Positions 25,825 through 34,655 of a stretch of DNA of 64,000 nucleotides are shown here, in pieces. The notes under the pieces are model-generated. The model was not told where the DNA came from and ran no database searches. It saw nothing but the letters and a program-made list of their open reading frames with translations. The DNA is from G963674955 sp963674955 (GTDB lineage: Bacteria > Desulfobacterota > Desulfovibrionia > Desulfovibrionales > Desulfovibrionaceae). Within the stretch, counting starts at the first letter, position 1. Each line of letters begins with the position of its first letter. The DNA is taken from positions 682,001 to 746,000 of the forward strand of contig CAXXKR010000001.1 of NCBI GenBank assembly GCA_963674955.2, written 5' to 3'. The translations under genes were made by a program, and so were the position numbers.

Positions 25825-27996
25825 ATGGGCAAAAAAAGGAAAAAGACGGGCCGTCCCGTTCAGGCCGACGCCCCCGCATTGCTGAAGCTTTTCAAGGAGC
25901 GCAACCGCCCCTTGTCCAAGCTGGAAATCATGCGTTTCTTTGACGCCCGCAAGAAGGACAAGGGCATTGTAAAGCAGGCCCTGCACCAGCTGATGGATTC
26001 GGGAAAGATCGTGCGCATCGGCAAGGCCTACGGCCTTTCCGAGAACATGCGGCTCATAACCGGAAAGCTCGAAGTCCGGCCCGGAGGTTTCGGTTTCGTC
26101 CTGCCCGAGGACAGCAGGCGCAAGGACGTGTTCATAAGTTCCCGGAACATGGGCGGAGCCTGGCATGGCGATCGGGTGGTGGCGGCCATTGTCCGCGAGC
26201 GAAAGACCAAGAATCACGAGGGGCGCATCGTGCGCATCCTGTCGCGCACGCGGCAGACCCTTACGTCCAAGGTGCTCAAGACGGTGGGACAGAATCTTTG
26301 CCTTTGCCGTCCCACAGACGGGCGGCTGAATTTCGGACTGATGGTCGATTGCGCCGGGACGGGCCTTGAGCCGCGTCCGGGCGAGATCGTCCTGGCCGCG
26401 CCGGGCGACCGGGTGGACCCCACCCTTTGGGAGGCGCGTCTGGTTGAGGTCCTTGGCCTTGAGAGCGACCTGGGCGTGCAGGAACTTCTGGTCAAGAAGA
26501 ATCATTCCATTCCCATGCGTTTTCCGGACGACGTGCTGGCCGAGGCCCGCAGCCTGCCCGGAGAGCCTTCCAGGGAGGATTTTGCCGGGCGCGAGGATTT
26601 GCGAAACATCGGTTTCGTGACCATTGACGGAGCCTCGGCCCGCGATTTCGACGATGCGATCTACGTGGAGGAACAGGGCGGCGGATTCAGGCTCTGGGTG
26701 GCCATCGCCGACGTGAGCCACTACGTGCGCCCGGGCTCGGCCCTGGACCGCGAGGCAGAGGAACGCGGCAATTCATACTATTTCCCCGGGTCCGTGGAAC
26801 CCATGTTTCCGGAGGCCCTGAGCAACGGGCTTTGCAGCCTGAATCCCAACGTGACCCGGCTGGCCATGGCCGTGTGCATGGATTTCTCCAAACGTGGAAT
26901 GCCCGGCAAGTCCCGCGTGTTTCCGGCAGTGATCAAGAGTTGCGCAAGGTTGACCTACGGGCAGGTCAAACGCGCTCTTTTGGATAAGGAATCCGAGGAA
27001 CGGGACAGGTTGAAGAATGTCCTGCCCATGCTGGAGACCGCCGAAACCCTGGCCAGAAAGATCAACGCCCGCAGGCAGGAGCGGGGCAGCCTTGACTTCG
27101 ATCTGCCCGAACCGGAAATCGTTTTCGACGACAAGGGCGGCATTGCCGACATCAGGCCCCTGGACCGCCACTTCGGGCACAGGCTCATCGAGGAGTTCAT
27201 GGTCTCGGCCAACGAAGCCGTGGCCGTTTTTCTTGAAGAGCGGGGTCCGGCCTGCCTCTACCGCCTGCATCCCGAACCGGACCCGGACAAGGTTCGCGGC
27301 CTGCTCAAACTGCTGGCCAAGACCGATCCGCACATTGAACGGCCCAAGGAAATCAACCCGGAAACCCTGCAGCGGCTGCTGGAGTCTGTGCGCGGAAGCG
27401 ACAAGGAATTCCTGGTCAACCGCATGCTCCTGAGGTCCATGATGAAGGCTGGATATTCGCCCAACAACGAAGGGCACTTCGGCCTGGCCTCGGACTGCTA
27501 CTGCCACTTCACCTCGCCCATCCGCCGCTACGCCGATCTGGCCGTGCACAGGCTGGCCAAGGCCGCCCTGGGCGACTCCGGCAAGTTCGCTCCAGGACGC
27601 AAGAAGCTCTTTCAGCTGGGCTCGCATCTGGGTGAGCAGGAACGCAGGGCCATGGACGCCGAGCGGGAAATCCAGAAACGCATGACCATCCTTTTCCTGC
27701 GCAGGAAGGTCGGGCAGAAATTCACCGGCGTGATTTCGTCCCTCACCGACTTCGGGTTCTGGGTGGAGCTCAAGGAAGTCATGGCCGAAGGGCTGGTCAG
27801 GCTTTCAACCCTGCACGACGACTATTACGGATTCCTGCCGGACCATCAGGTTCTTTTGGGCCAGAGGACCGGCAAGGCCTTCAAGCTGGGTCAGAGCGTC
27901 AGGGTCATGCTGGAGGCCGTGAACCTGGACCGGCTCGAAGTGGATCTCGTGCTGGCGGAAGATCGGATCAAAACCGGTCAGGGCAAAAAGGACTGA
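25825..27996 (+). CDS. rnr: Ribonuclease R
   Basis: ATG 25825 gives 723 residues; the in-frame TTG at 25819 lies only four bases after the AGGAG site, so either is possible. A winged-helix N-terminal domain and cold-shock domains precede the RNB catalytic domain. Catalytic acidic residues lie in DGASARDFDDAIYV, followed by DVSHYVRPGS and the SPIRRYADL motif. A C-terminal S1 domain (GVISSLTDFGFWVELKE) is present. It degrades structured RNA in the 3'-to-5' direction. It is convergent with the methyltransferase, with only 4 bp between the stops. Confidence 0.96.
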   Translation: MGKKRKKTGRPVQADAPALLKLFKERNRPLSKLEIMRFFDARKKDKGIVKQALHQLMDSGKIVRIGKAYGLSENMRLITGKLEVRPGGFGFVLPEDSRRKDVFISSRNMGGAWHGDRVVAAIVRERKTKNHEGRIVRILSRTRQTLTSKVLKTVGQNLCLCRPTDGRLNFGLMVDCAGTGLEPRPGEIVLAAPGDRVDPTLWEARLVEVLGLESDLGVQELLVKKNHSIPMRFPDDVLAEARSLPGEPSREDFAGREDLRNIGFVTIDGASARDFDDAIYVEEQGGGFRLWVAIADVSHYVRPGSALDREAEERGNSYYFPGSVEPMFPEALSNGLCSLNPNVTRLAMAVCMDFSKRGMPGKSRVFPAVIKSCARLTYGQVKRALLDKESEERDRLKNVLPMLETAETLARKINARRQERGSLDFDLPEPEIVFDDKGGIADIRPLDRHFGHRLIEEFMVSANEAVAVFLEERGPACLYRLHPEPDPDKVRGLLKLLAKTDPHIERPKEINPETLQRLLESVRGSDKEFLVNRMLLRSMMKAGYSPNNEGHFGLASDCYCHFTSPIRRYADLAVHRLAKAALGDSGKFAPGRKKLFQLGSHLGEQERRAMDAEREIQKRMTILFLRRKVGQKFTGVISSLTDFGFWVELKEVMAEGLVRLSTLHDDYYGFLPDHQVLLGQRTGKAFKLGQSVRVMLEAVNLDRLEVDLVLAEDRIKTGQGKKD

Positions 27997-28000
27997 AGGC

Positions 28001-28810
28001 TCAACCCTTTTTTCTGCCCACGGCCAGAAGGCGTGAACTCACGCCCATCATTTCCCGATCTTCGGCGAACCGGCTGAAAATGTCTCGAGCGAGATTAAAA
28101 TTGTCGTTGTTTTCCAGGGCGGTCATCTGGTCCTTTCGGGGCGGAAAGGTCATCAGGGGGCAGACCGCCGCAATGTGCACCACCTGCAACGCCTCGTTTT
28201 CCATAAGCCCGCGCAAACCTTCCACTGAAAAGCTGGTGTGGGGCAGATCGCCGGTTGTCAGGCTCTTGCCGCTTTCAAGGACGGTTGAAGCCTTTTGCCA
28301 CTCGTTGGAAAGGGCGTAGTCCAGGGCCCTTCTGAACCTGTTGGCCACGTCGCAGAGCACGTATCCCCCGGGCTTGGCGACCCTGTGCAGTTCGGACACG
28401 GCCTTCCGGGCGTCAGGGCACAGGCCCAATGGCTCGCCGAGGGCCAGGACAATGTCGAAGCTGTTGTCGTCCAGAGTGTTCATGTCGCAGATGTCCAGCA
28501 CTTGGCAGGATTCGACACTGTCGGCAATGCCGTTCTCTTCAGCCTGCTCCTGCGCCACGCGGACCATCTCCGGCGAGAAGTCGGACAGAACGACCCTGTG
28601 GCCAAGGGGGGCCAGACGATAGACCCATCGTCCGGTCCCGCATCCGGCCTCAAGCACGCGGGCCTGTTTCGCCGGAAGAAGCGGCTCAAGATATCGCCAG
28701 CATGTTTCCTCGTAGAGCTTTCGGGAAGCGGCCATTTTGTTGTCCCGCATTCTTTTGACCCTTTCTTCGGCTTTTTCGTCCCAGATGTCCCGCGCTGACT
28801 TGAGCTGCAT
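28001..28810 (-). CDS. Class I SAM-dependent methyltransferase, 269 aa
   Basis: The product has a basic helical N-terminus (~1-45) and then a Rossmann-type methyltransferase fold: motif I VLEAGCGTGRWVYRLA, acidic residue at the end of strand 2 (VVLSDFSPEMV), FDIVLALGEPLGL and the post-motif segment GGYVLCDVAN. The acceptor is not predictable. No partner gene is adjacent. The C-terminal third is unassigned. Confidence 0.8.
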   Translation of the reverse strand: MQLKSARDIWDEKAEERVKRMRDNKMAASRKLYEETCWRYLEPLLPAKQARVLEAGCGTGRWVYRLAPLGHRVVLSDFSPEMVRVAQEQAEENGIADSVESCQVLDICDMNTLDDNSFDIVLALGEPLGLCPDARKAVSELHRVAKPGGYVLCDVANRFRRALDYALSNEWQKASTVLESGKSLTTGDLPHTSFSVEGLRGLMENEALQVVHIAAVCPLMTFPPRKDQMTALENNDNFNLARDIFSRFAEDREMMGVSSRLLAVGRKKG

Positions 28811-28947
28811 GATTCGCCTCGTGGTATGTGTTTTCGGTATGAATCATTCCAGACTATAAAAAACAAAAAAGTAACACAAGCCGGGGTCGACTTTGCGATG
28901 TTGTTCGGTAGGGTTTGCGGGAATGGGGCGTCAGCCCCTGATGCGGC

Positions 28948-29907
28948 TTATTTCCGGGTTTCGCGGATCAGGTTGAAGGCGGTCTGGGTCAGCATGGACA
29001 TTTCGGGTTTCGTGATCTGCGCGTCGGCTCCGACCTTTTCGCCCCTGTGCCGTTGCTCGTTTGAGATCAGGGAGGAGAAAAGGATAACGGGTACGTCTTT
29101 CAGGACCTTGTCTTCCTTGATCCGCTTGGTCAGGTTGTGGCCGTCCATGACCGGCATTTCAATGTCGGAAATGATGATGTCCACGAAATCAAAGATGGGC
29201 CGGTCTTCGGCCAGGGCCTTTTCCTTGTAGGCCAGGAGCTTGTTCCACGCCTCTTCTCCGTTGACGGAGGAGTTTACATCGAATCCGGCCTTCTGGAGGT
29301 TGGCGTCGATGAGCTTTTTGATGGAAGGCGAATCGTCGGCGATAACGGCCTTGCAGCCTTTGAGGGAGTCCAGTTCGTTGAAATCCGAATCCTTCATTTG
29401 CAAGGTGGTGGAGGGGCTGAGATCGGCCAGGACTTTCTCCATGTCCAGGACGAGCAGAAGATGGTCCGGAAAATTTACAACACCGGTAATGCTCTGGCTG
29501 ACCACTGCGGAAACGGCGTTTCCCGGAGGTTCGACATCCTTCCAGCTCAGGCGGTGGATGCGGTTGACGCCGGAAACCAGAAAGGCCGTCTTGGCGTTGT
29601 TGAATTCCGTCACTATGACGCGGCTGTCATTGTGGTTGTGAACGACTTTTTTCTTGAGCCAGATGGAGAGGTCGATAAGTGGAATGATCCTTCCGCGCAG
29701 GTTGAATGCGCCCAGAACGCAGGGGTGGGGGCTGTCGGGCATCTGCGTGATTTCCGGTATGCGGATGATTTCGAGAACCTTTGCAATGTTGACGCCGTAG
29801 TGGCCTCTGTAGGGCTTCTCGCCATCCTCGAGAATCTCGTCAATGTAGAATTCAACAAGTTCCAACTCGTTGGTGCCGGATTCAAGAAGGATTTCGGTTT
29901 TGCCCAT
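28948..29907 (-). CDS. cheV: Chemotaxis protein CheV (CheW-receiver fusion)
   Basis: The 319-residue protein has an N-terminal CheW-like adaptor domain (~12-160, with YGVNIAKVLEIIR and GAFNLRGRIIPLIDL). A receiver domain follows (~180-310) with the acidic pair in VIADDSPSIKK, phospho-acceptor Asp248 in IIISDIEMPVMDG and the conserved lysine in QITKPE. CheV couples receptors to CheA and buffers or adapts the signal. No che cluster is nearby, so this is an orphan copy. It is divergent from the S24 repressor across 198 bp. Confidence 0.93.
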   Translation of the reverse strand: MGKTEILLESGTNELELVEFYIDEILEDGEKPYRGHYGVNIAKVLEIIRIPEITQMPDSPHPCVLGAFNLRGRIIPLIDLSIWLKKKVVHNHNDSRVIVTEFNNAKTAFLVSGVNRIHRLSWKDVEPPGNAVSAVVSQSITGVVNFPDHLLLVLDMEKVLADLSPSTTLQMKDSDFNELDSLKGCKAVIADDSPSIKKLIDANLQKAGFDVNSSVNGEEAWNKLLAYKEKALAEDRPIFDFVDIIISDIEMPVMDGHNLTKRIKEDKVLKDVPVILFSSLISNEQRHRGEKVGADAQITKPEMSMLTQTAFNLIRETRK

Positions 29908-30030
29908 TTCTGTTTTCCCCCGCAGCGCTTGCGCTGATAGTCTGACTTCGCTGTATTATTATGTAAGTTTTTGGAGATTGTAAACTTTTTGACTGAGAAA
30001 TAAAAAAGTCGACGAAATTTTTGAAAAATA

Positions 30031-30061
30031 TGTTGACACTAATGTATAGTTTTGTTTACAT
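30031..30061 (+). promoter_or_regulatory. Promoter and possible operator of the S24 repressor
   Basis: TTGACA at 30033-30038 and a TTTACA/TTACAT -10-like element at 30055-30061 (16-17 bp apart) form a plausible sigma-70 promoter. The same region holds TGTTGACA (30031) and TGTTTACA (30053), two similar octamers 22 bp apart, which could be autoregulatory binding sites. This is inference from repetition only. Confidence 0.4.
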
Positions 30062-30105
30062 CTAAAAAAACGCAGCTAAACATGCTGATGGAGGGCAGGC
30101 TGTCA

Positions 30106-30756
30106 ATGCAGCGGCAAGACTTTGAATCTTTTTTTGAGCGCCTTTGCTCGGTCACTGAAATAAGCAATCAGTCCGAGTTGGCCGCTGTCCTCAATCTGGG
30201 GCGCGCCGCTGTGTCCCTGGCCAAGAAAAAGGGTTCCGTTCCCTCGCGCTGGATAATGACCTTGTCCAGCAAGTACGACCTGAACGCCATGTGGCTTGAA
30301 ACGGGAAGGGGAGAGCCCCGCCTCGGCTCCTCTTCAACGGACAGCGAATATGTCGAGATTCCCAAGGTCATAGCCAGGCTGAGCGCGGGCGGAGGCTCAT
30401 TTGAGAGCAACAGTGAAGTCGAGAACTATTATTCATTTCGAAAGGAATGGATCAATTCAAAGGGCAATCCCAGGGACATGGTTCTGATGCAGGTGGTTGG
30501 AAACAGCATGGAGCCGGAAATACACGAAGGCGACATGGTGCTCATCGACCAGTCCAAGAGCGATGTCTTTTCGGGAGGAATCTACGCGGTCGGCGTGGAG
30601 GAGACCGTCATGGTCAAACGTCTTGAAAGGCTGCCCGGCACATTGGTTCTGCACAGCGACAACACCGACTATTCGCCGGTTCATCTTTCCGGCGACGAGT
30701 TGCTGAACCTCAGGGTGATCGGCAAGGTTCTCTGGGCCTCCAGGGAATATCGCTAG
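30106..30756 (+). CDS. CI-like transcriptional repressor with S24 (LexA-type) protease domain
   Basis: ATG 30106 is preferred over 30082; GGAGG lies 11 bases ahead. The 216-residue protein has an N-terminal CI-type helix-turn-helix (~5-70: SNQSELAAVLNLGRAAVSLAKK) and a C-terminal S24 peptidase domain (~110-210). The catalytic serine lies in VVGNSMEPEI and the lysine in TVMVKRLE. The cleavage site is probably near the Ala-Gly-Gly stretch ARLSAGGGS, or the AG pair may be inactive. Such proteins repress phage or stress genes and can be inactivated by RecA. No phage structural genes are in the window. It precedes the 55-aa zinc-ribbon gene by 75 bp. Confidence 0.85.
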   Translation: MQRQDFESFFERLCSVTEISNQSELAAVLNLGRAAVSLAKKKGSVPSRWIMTLSSKYDLNAMWLETGRGEPRLGSSSTDSEYVEIPKVIARLSAGGGSFESNSEVENYYSFRKEWINSKGNPRDMVLMQVVGNSMEPEIHEGDMVLIDQSKSDVFSGGIYAVGVEETVMVKRLERLPGTLVLHSDNTDYSPVHLSGDELLNLRVIGKVLWASREYR

Positions 30757-30831
30757 GGCAGGGATTTTTTTTGTCCAATGAGTTAATTAAAAGTGTACAG
30801 TGAACATTTAAAATTGACAAGGGGTTAAACA

Positions 30832-30999
30832 ATGCAAGAACGTTACTGCAAATGCGGAAATTCAGTGCTGGTCGACTACAAATCCTGGAATTACAAGTCT
30901 TGGCAGGCCATTTTCTGGTCGAGCAAGGCGCACTCCAAGCAGCCCATCAGGACTTGTCCCTGTTGCGGCAGGTGGTTGAGAATAAGCGGTCTTCTGTAG
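30832..30999 (+). CDS. Small zinc-ribbon protein, 55 aa
   Basis: A short frame with ATG 30832, an AAGGGG site eight bases before it, and TAG 30997-30999. The product reads MQERYCKCGNSVLVD at the start and ends TCPCCGRWLRISGLL. The YCKCG and CPCCG pairs, about 35 residues apart, would form a zinc-binding knuckle pair, and the middle is Trp/Lys-rich. It is likely a small nucleic-acid-binding or adaptor protein. It ends 7 bp before the stop of the convergent GGDEF gene. Confidence 0.65.
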   Translation: MQERYCKCGNSVLVDYKSWNYKSWQAIFWSSKAHSKQPIRTCPCCGRWLRISGLL

Positions 31000-31005
31000 G
31001 GGGCG

Positions 31006-31953
31006 TTATTTTGCGTCGGTTGCGACCTGAACCTGGTTCCGGCCTTGGTTCTTGCCGGTAAGCAGGCCCTTGTCCGCCGCGTAGATCAGTCCGTTGGGGA
31101 TTGATTTCTGCGCAGGGATGGTCGAGGACACGCCGATGGTTACGGTCAGGTTGCAGCAGGCAGGCGACTTGGCGTGTTCGATCTTCGCCTCCTCTATCTG
31201 CGTGCGAATCCTGCCGGCAACGCTTGCGGCTCCGTTCAGGTCGGTTCCGGGCAAAAGCACGGCGAAGACTTCGCCGCTGAAGCGGGCCGCCACATCGCAG
31301 GGGCGGTTGATGTTCTTTTTGATTATGCCCGCAATTTCCCTGATGCGGTCATCTCCGCCAAGGTGTCCATAGGCCTCGTTGTAAAGCCTGAAATGGTCGA
31401 TATCTATCATCAAAAGAGACAAAAAGTCCTTTTCTCTCCGTGCGCGGTACCATTCCTTTTCATATATCGCCTCAAAGTGGCTTCTACTGGCCAAGCCCGT
31501 CAGCCCGTCCGTGGTGGAAGCCTCCACCAGCCGGGCATTGAGTTTTTCCACCTCCATTCTCTTGTCCTCGATGGACTCATGGGCCTTTCTAAGCCGCAAC
31601 GCCGAACGGACTCGGGCGGTTACCTTTGAGGCGGTGGCCGGTGTGGAAATGAAATCCGCAACACCTGCGCCAAGAAGGTCGTTGACCGTTGTCTCATCGT
31701 CGTTGGCCAGGGCCAGAATCGGAATTCGCCTGGTCTCCGCTCCGGAGCCAAGAATCCTGATCGTCTCGATCGTTCTGCCCAGATCTTCCGTTGCGTCGAC
31801 CACTATGAGGGACACCTTTCTGGCGTTGTCCTTTAGATAGTATAACGCTTCGGCCGGCGTGCCGGGAGATTCCGTCTGGTAGCCGGCATTTTCAAGCAGT
31901 GCGGCTGATTGCTGTCTGGTTGACTTGGAATCGGCGATGACCAGGATTTTCAT
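31006..31953 (-). CDS. Receiver-GGDEF protein with a degenerate GGDEF motif, 315 aa
   Basis: ATG 31953 overlaps the stop of the upstream GGDEF gene by one base (TGATG), so translation is probably coupled. The N-terminal receiver-like domain (~1-125) keeps an Asp in LIVVDATED but lacks the usual acidic pair. The C-terminal GGDEF domain (~145-305) carries SGEVF at 226-230 in place of GG(D/E)EF, with the metal-binding fourth residue replaced by Val. Cyclic-di-GMP synthesis is therefore doubtful; it may bind nucleotide or regulate its neighbour. RxxD upstream of the site is not evident. Confidence 0.85.
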   Translation of the reverse strand: MKILVIADSKSTRQQSAALLENAGYQTESPGTPAEALYYLKDNARKVSLIVVDATEDLGRTIETIRILGSGAETRRIPILALANDDETTVNDLLGAGVADFISTPATASKVTARVRSALRLRKAHESIEDKRMEVEKLNARLVEASTTDGLTGLASRSHFEAIYEKEWYRARREKDFLSLLMIDIDHFRLYNEAYGHLGGDDRIREIAGIIKKNINRPCDVAARFSGEVFAVLLPGTDLNGAASVAGRIRTQIEEAKIEHAKSPACCNLTVTIGVSSTIPAQKSIPNGLIYAADKGLLTGKNQGRNQVQVATDAK

Positions 31954-34412
31954 CAGTAATCCTCGGAGGTCCACATTTCCTTTTCAAAGCGCAAGACCTT
32001 GTTTCTGCCCTGGTTCTTGGCTTCATAAAGGGCCACGTCGGCAAATTTGATGGCTTTGTACATGGCGTCGGCGTCTGTGGGATACTCGGAAACGCCGACA
32101 CTGATGGTCTTGTTGATGGTCGTGCCGCCGGGAAGAATGAAGTTGTGTTCTTCCACACTGGCCCTGATCTTGTCCGCGATGACCTTGGCGGTCCCGTTTT
32201 CCAGGTTTTGCAGCAGGATGAGAAACTCCTCTCCGCCGTAACGTATGAGAAGATCCGAACGGCGGATGCTGTCCTCAATGATCTTGACGATCTGCTTGAG
32301 GACTTCGTCTCCGGCCTCGTGGCCGTATTGGTCGTTGACCTTCTTGAAGTAATCGAGGTCGGCCATTAGGAATCCGGTCTTGCGGCCTTCCCTCTGGCTC
32401 AATGGCTCGTACTTCACGATGAATTCGTCGAGGAAACGGCGGTTGTGGCAAAGGGTCAGCGGATCACGAAGGGCCTGCTCCTTGGTTTTCTTCAAAAGAC
32501 TCAGGGAACTGAGAACCGGACCGGTTTCGTCAAGATACTTGCGGATTATGGGTAGTTCCCTTCTGGTGCGTTCCCAGTCGCGTTTTGGCTTCATGAAAGT
32601 GAACACTGCGCCCACGCTGCCGCCCATGACGATGGGCAGGCAGCATCTGAAGGACTTGTCGGTATCGCAGTTGAAGTAGGGACAAAGAACCGGATTGAAG
32701 AATGAGGTCAGTTCCTCCGAGACCCTGCTGGCCCGGCAGTTCACGGCTGACTCCAGTACTTCGCGCTTGCAAAGGGGCACCTCGGGCACGCTGTCCAAAA
32801 CCACAAGGGCCTTGCTTGCGTCGTGCTGGATTTCAAAGACCATGAAATCCTGGATGTTGAAAAGTTCCTCGAATTTGTGCGTTATGTGCTGATAGACCTC
32901 GTCCTTGCTCATGACACCCTGCAGATCGTGGCTGAAGAAAGTCAGCTTGGCCATGTGTTCAAGTCGTTCGGAGATGTCGTCCAGGGTCGGCAATTTGCCG
33001 GTCTGTTCCTGGCTGCGCAGCACATAAGCCAGAAGATGGCCGACGCGGGTAAGAAAATCTCCCCAGTGGCGCATCATCGTGTTGACCACGTTGCGCATTT
33101 CCGTAAGTTCGTCGCCTCGGCGCATGGCGTATACGGGACAGTTGGCGCAGGTGTCGTACTTGTTCAGGAAGATGCATGTGTTTTTCCATTTGGGCGAAAT
33201 GGCTTCGGTGCCGGTCTCTAGATAGCAGATGAGCGACGGATTTTGGAAAACAGGGCATTCCTCGTTGTGGCAGTGCATAAGATCAAGACAGTGGATGTGG
33301 TCAGATTCGAATCTGTCGGAGAAGTAGTTGGAGTGTGAGGCGATGATGATCTTGCGCAGCCTGCGAAAGAATCTTTCGATCCGGGTCACGTTTACGAAAA
33401 GGATGAGCCAGAGGAAAAGGGCGCCGGCCAGAAAGAACCATGTGAACTGGGAAAGCTTGTGCAGCTTCGCTTCCAAAAGAGCGGAAGAGTCATAGGAGAT
33501 AAGCATCAGGCTGGTTGCTTCGGCTCCGAGCAAGGGAAATTCAAGATGTGTGAAGTAGTGGCTTCCAAGGTAGTTGGACTTGGCCTGTTGGGCTTTTGAA
33601 TCATCAGAGCCCATCCAGGATTGACCGTACTGCCTGACCAGTCTCCAAGTCAGATGAACCTGATTGATTATCCAGGAATCACTTGCTTTTTGCCGGACAG
33701 GAATGTCCTCGGCCGAAGCAAGGAAGCTGACCTTGTAGTTCGGTGGCACGTTGATCCGTTTGATTATGTCGTTCAGATCGGCTGTGAGCATTATCAGGCC
33801 TGTGCGGGAGCCATTTCTCGAATCGACCGGAGCGGCGGCGAGCAGGTAAAGCCGGTCTTGGGAACGCTCGATTCCGGATACTGGATTAAGCCCCTTGACC
33901 GCAGCCGCCAGAATCTTTTTTCCGTCAACGGGTTCGGAACCGGAAGTGGACAACAGCAAGGTGGAGCCGGAGTCGTAGATGTCAAGGTTCAGACTGTCCA
34001 GGCCGGTTATCTGCCTGAGCTGGGTGGTGTAGGGCTTGAAGAAGTCCTTGAGGGCCAGCCAATCCCTTTTGACCAGCGCCTCCTGCACGGCCGGGATTCT
34101 CGCTGCGGAAACAGTGTGGGCCGTAAGGTGCAGTTGCTCCTGCTCCAATTGGCTGACGACAAGTGTCCGCGTCAGTTCGAGATGTTGTTCCGCAAACTCG
34201 TCCAGGCTTTTTTCCAGACTGTAGGACAGGAAGAAGATCAAGGAAAGGTTGCCAAGCACCAGTAGGACGCCGGTAAGATAAATGAATCTTCCCCTGAGGC
34301 TCCACATGGCCGGGTTGGTCACCCTGACCATTGTCTGGCGGGTGCGCGACAGGCTGGCTTTGATTTTTTTGGCGGAGCCTTTGTAGTCGATATTGAATTT
34401 AGATTCGGACAT
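31953..34412 (-). CDS. Membrane-bound sensor diguanylate cyclase with a cysteine-rich linker
   Basis: ATG 34412 (MSESKF) gives 819 residues; the 34466 start lies ahead of a GGAGG site. Order: cytoplasmic N-terminus, membrane helix (~43-65), periplasmic Cache-like sensor (~66-315), second membrane helix (~317-340). A cysteine-rich cytoplasmic region follows (~370-445: HCHNEECP, then CIFLNKYDTCANCP). Then come a helical linker, a GAF-like region with another Cys group (CPYFNCDTDKSFRCC), and a GGDEF domain with intact GGEEF at 726-730. It should make cyclic-di-GMP. The eight or more cysteines suggest a metal or redox input. It is coupled to the degenerate GGDEF gene. Confidence 0.88.
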   Translation of the reverse strand: MSESKFNIDYKGSAKKIKASLSRTRQTMVRVTNPAMWSLRGRFIYLTGVLLVLGNLSLIFFLSYSLEKSLDEFAEQHLELTRTLVVSQLEQEQLHLTAHTVSAARIPAVQEALVKRDWLALKDFFKPYTTQLRQITGLDSLNLDIYDSGSTLLLSTSGSEPVDGKKILAAAVKGLNPVSGIERSQDRLYLLAAAPVDSRNGSRTGLIMLTADLNDIIKRINVPPNYKVSFLASAEDIPVRQKASDSWIINQVHLTWRLVRQYGQSWMGSDDSKAQQAKSNYLGSHYFTHLEFPLLGAEATSLMLISYDSSALLEAKLHKLSQFTWFFLAGALFLWLILFVNVTRIERFFRRLRKIIIASHSNYFSDRFESDHIHCLDLMHCHNEECPVFQNPSLICYLETGTEAISPKWKNTCIFLNKYDTCANCPVYAMRRGDELTEMRNVVNTMMRHWGDFLTRVGHLLAYVLRSQEQTGKLPTLDDISERLEHMAKLTFFSHDLQGVMSKDEVYQHITHKFEELFNIQDFMVFEIQHDASKALVVLDSVPEVPLCKREVLESAVNCRASRVSEELTSFFNPVLCPYFNCDTDKSFRCCLPIVMGGSVGAVFTFMKPKRDWERTRRELPIIRKYLDETGPVLSSLSLLKKTKEQALRDPLTLCHNRRFLDEFIVKYEPLSQREGRKTGFLMADLDYFKKVNDQYGHEAGDEVLKQIVKIIEDSIRRSDLLIRYGGEEFLILLQNLENGTAKVIADKIRASVEEHNFILPGGTTINKTISVGVSEYPTDADAMYKAIKFADVALYEAKNQGRNKVLRFEKEMWTSEDY

Positions 34413-34655
34413 GATTTGAAGCGCCTCCCCCAAAGCTGCAAGAAACTTGACATTCGCAATGAGCATTTAACGAAATATTTGTATAGCCTAATAGCAATTA
34501 AAACAGAGTCTGACAACGTAAAACAGTAGAATAAAAGCAGTGTATTTCATGTCAGATCATGAAAAATGGTGCATTTGCCGATTCAATTTAACCGCGGCAT
34601 AAGGTATGCTCCATATACCGAACACCTCGAATTTTCCGTATAGCTGAGGAGAAAA

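Noticed and set aside
29923..29936. CAGCGC-TT-GCGCTG palindrome upstream of cheV
   Set aside because: Short and overlapping the ribosome-binding region; no sign of a paired site or known operator.
30106..30756. Prophage around the S24 repressor
   Set aside because: No integrase, structural or lysis genes, no attachment repeats, and neighbours are ordinary chromosomal genes.
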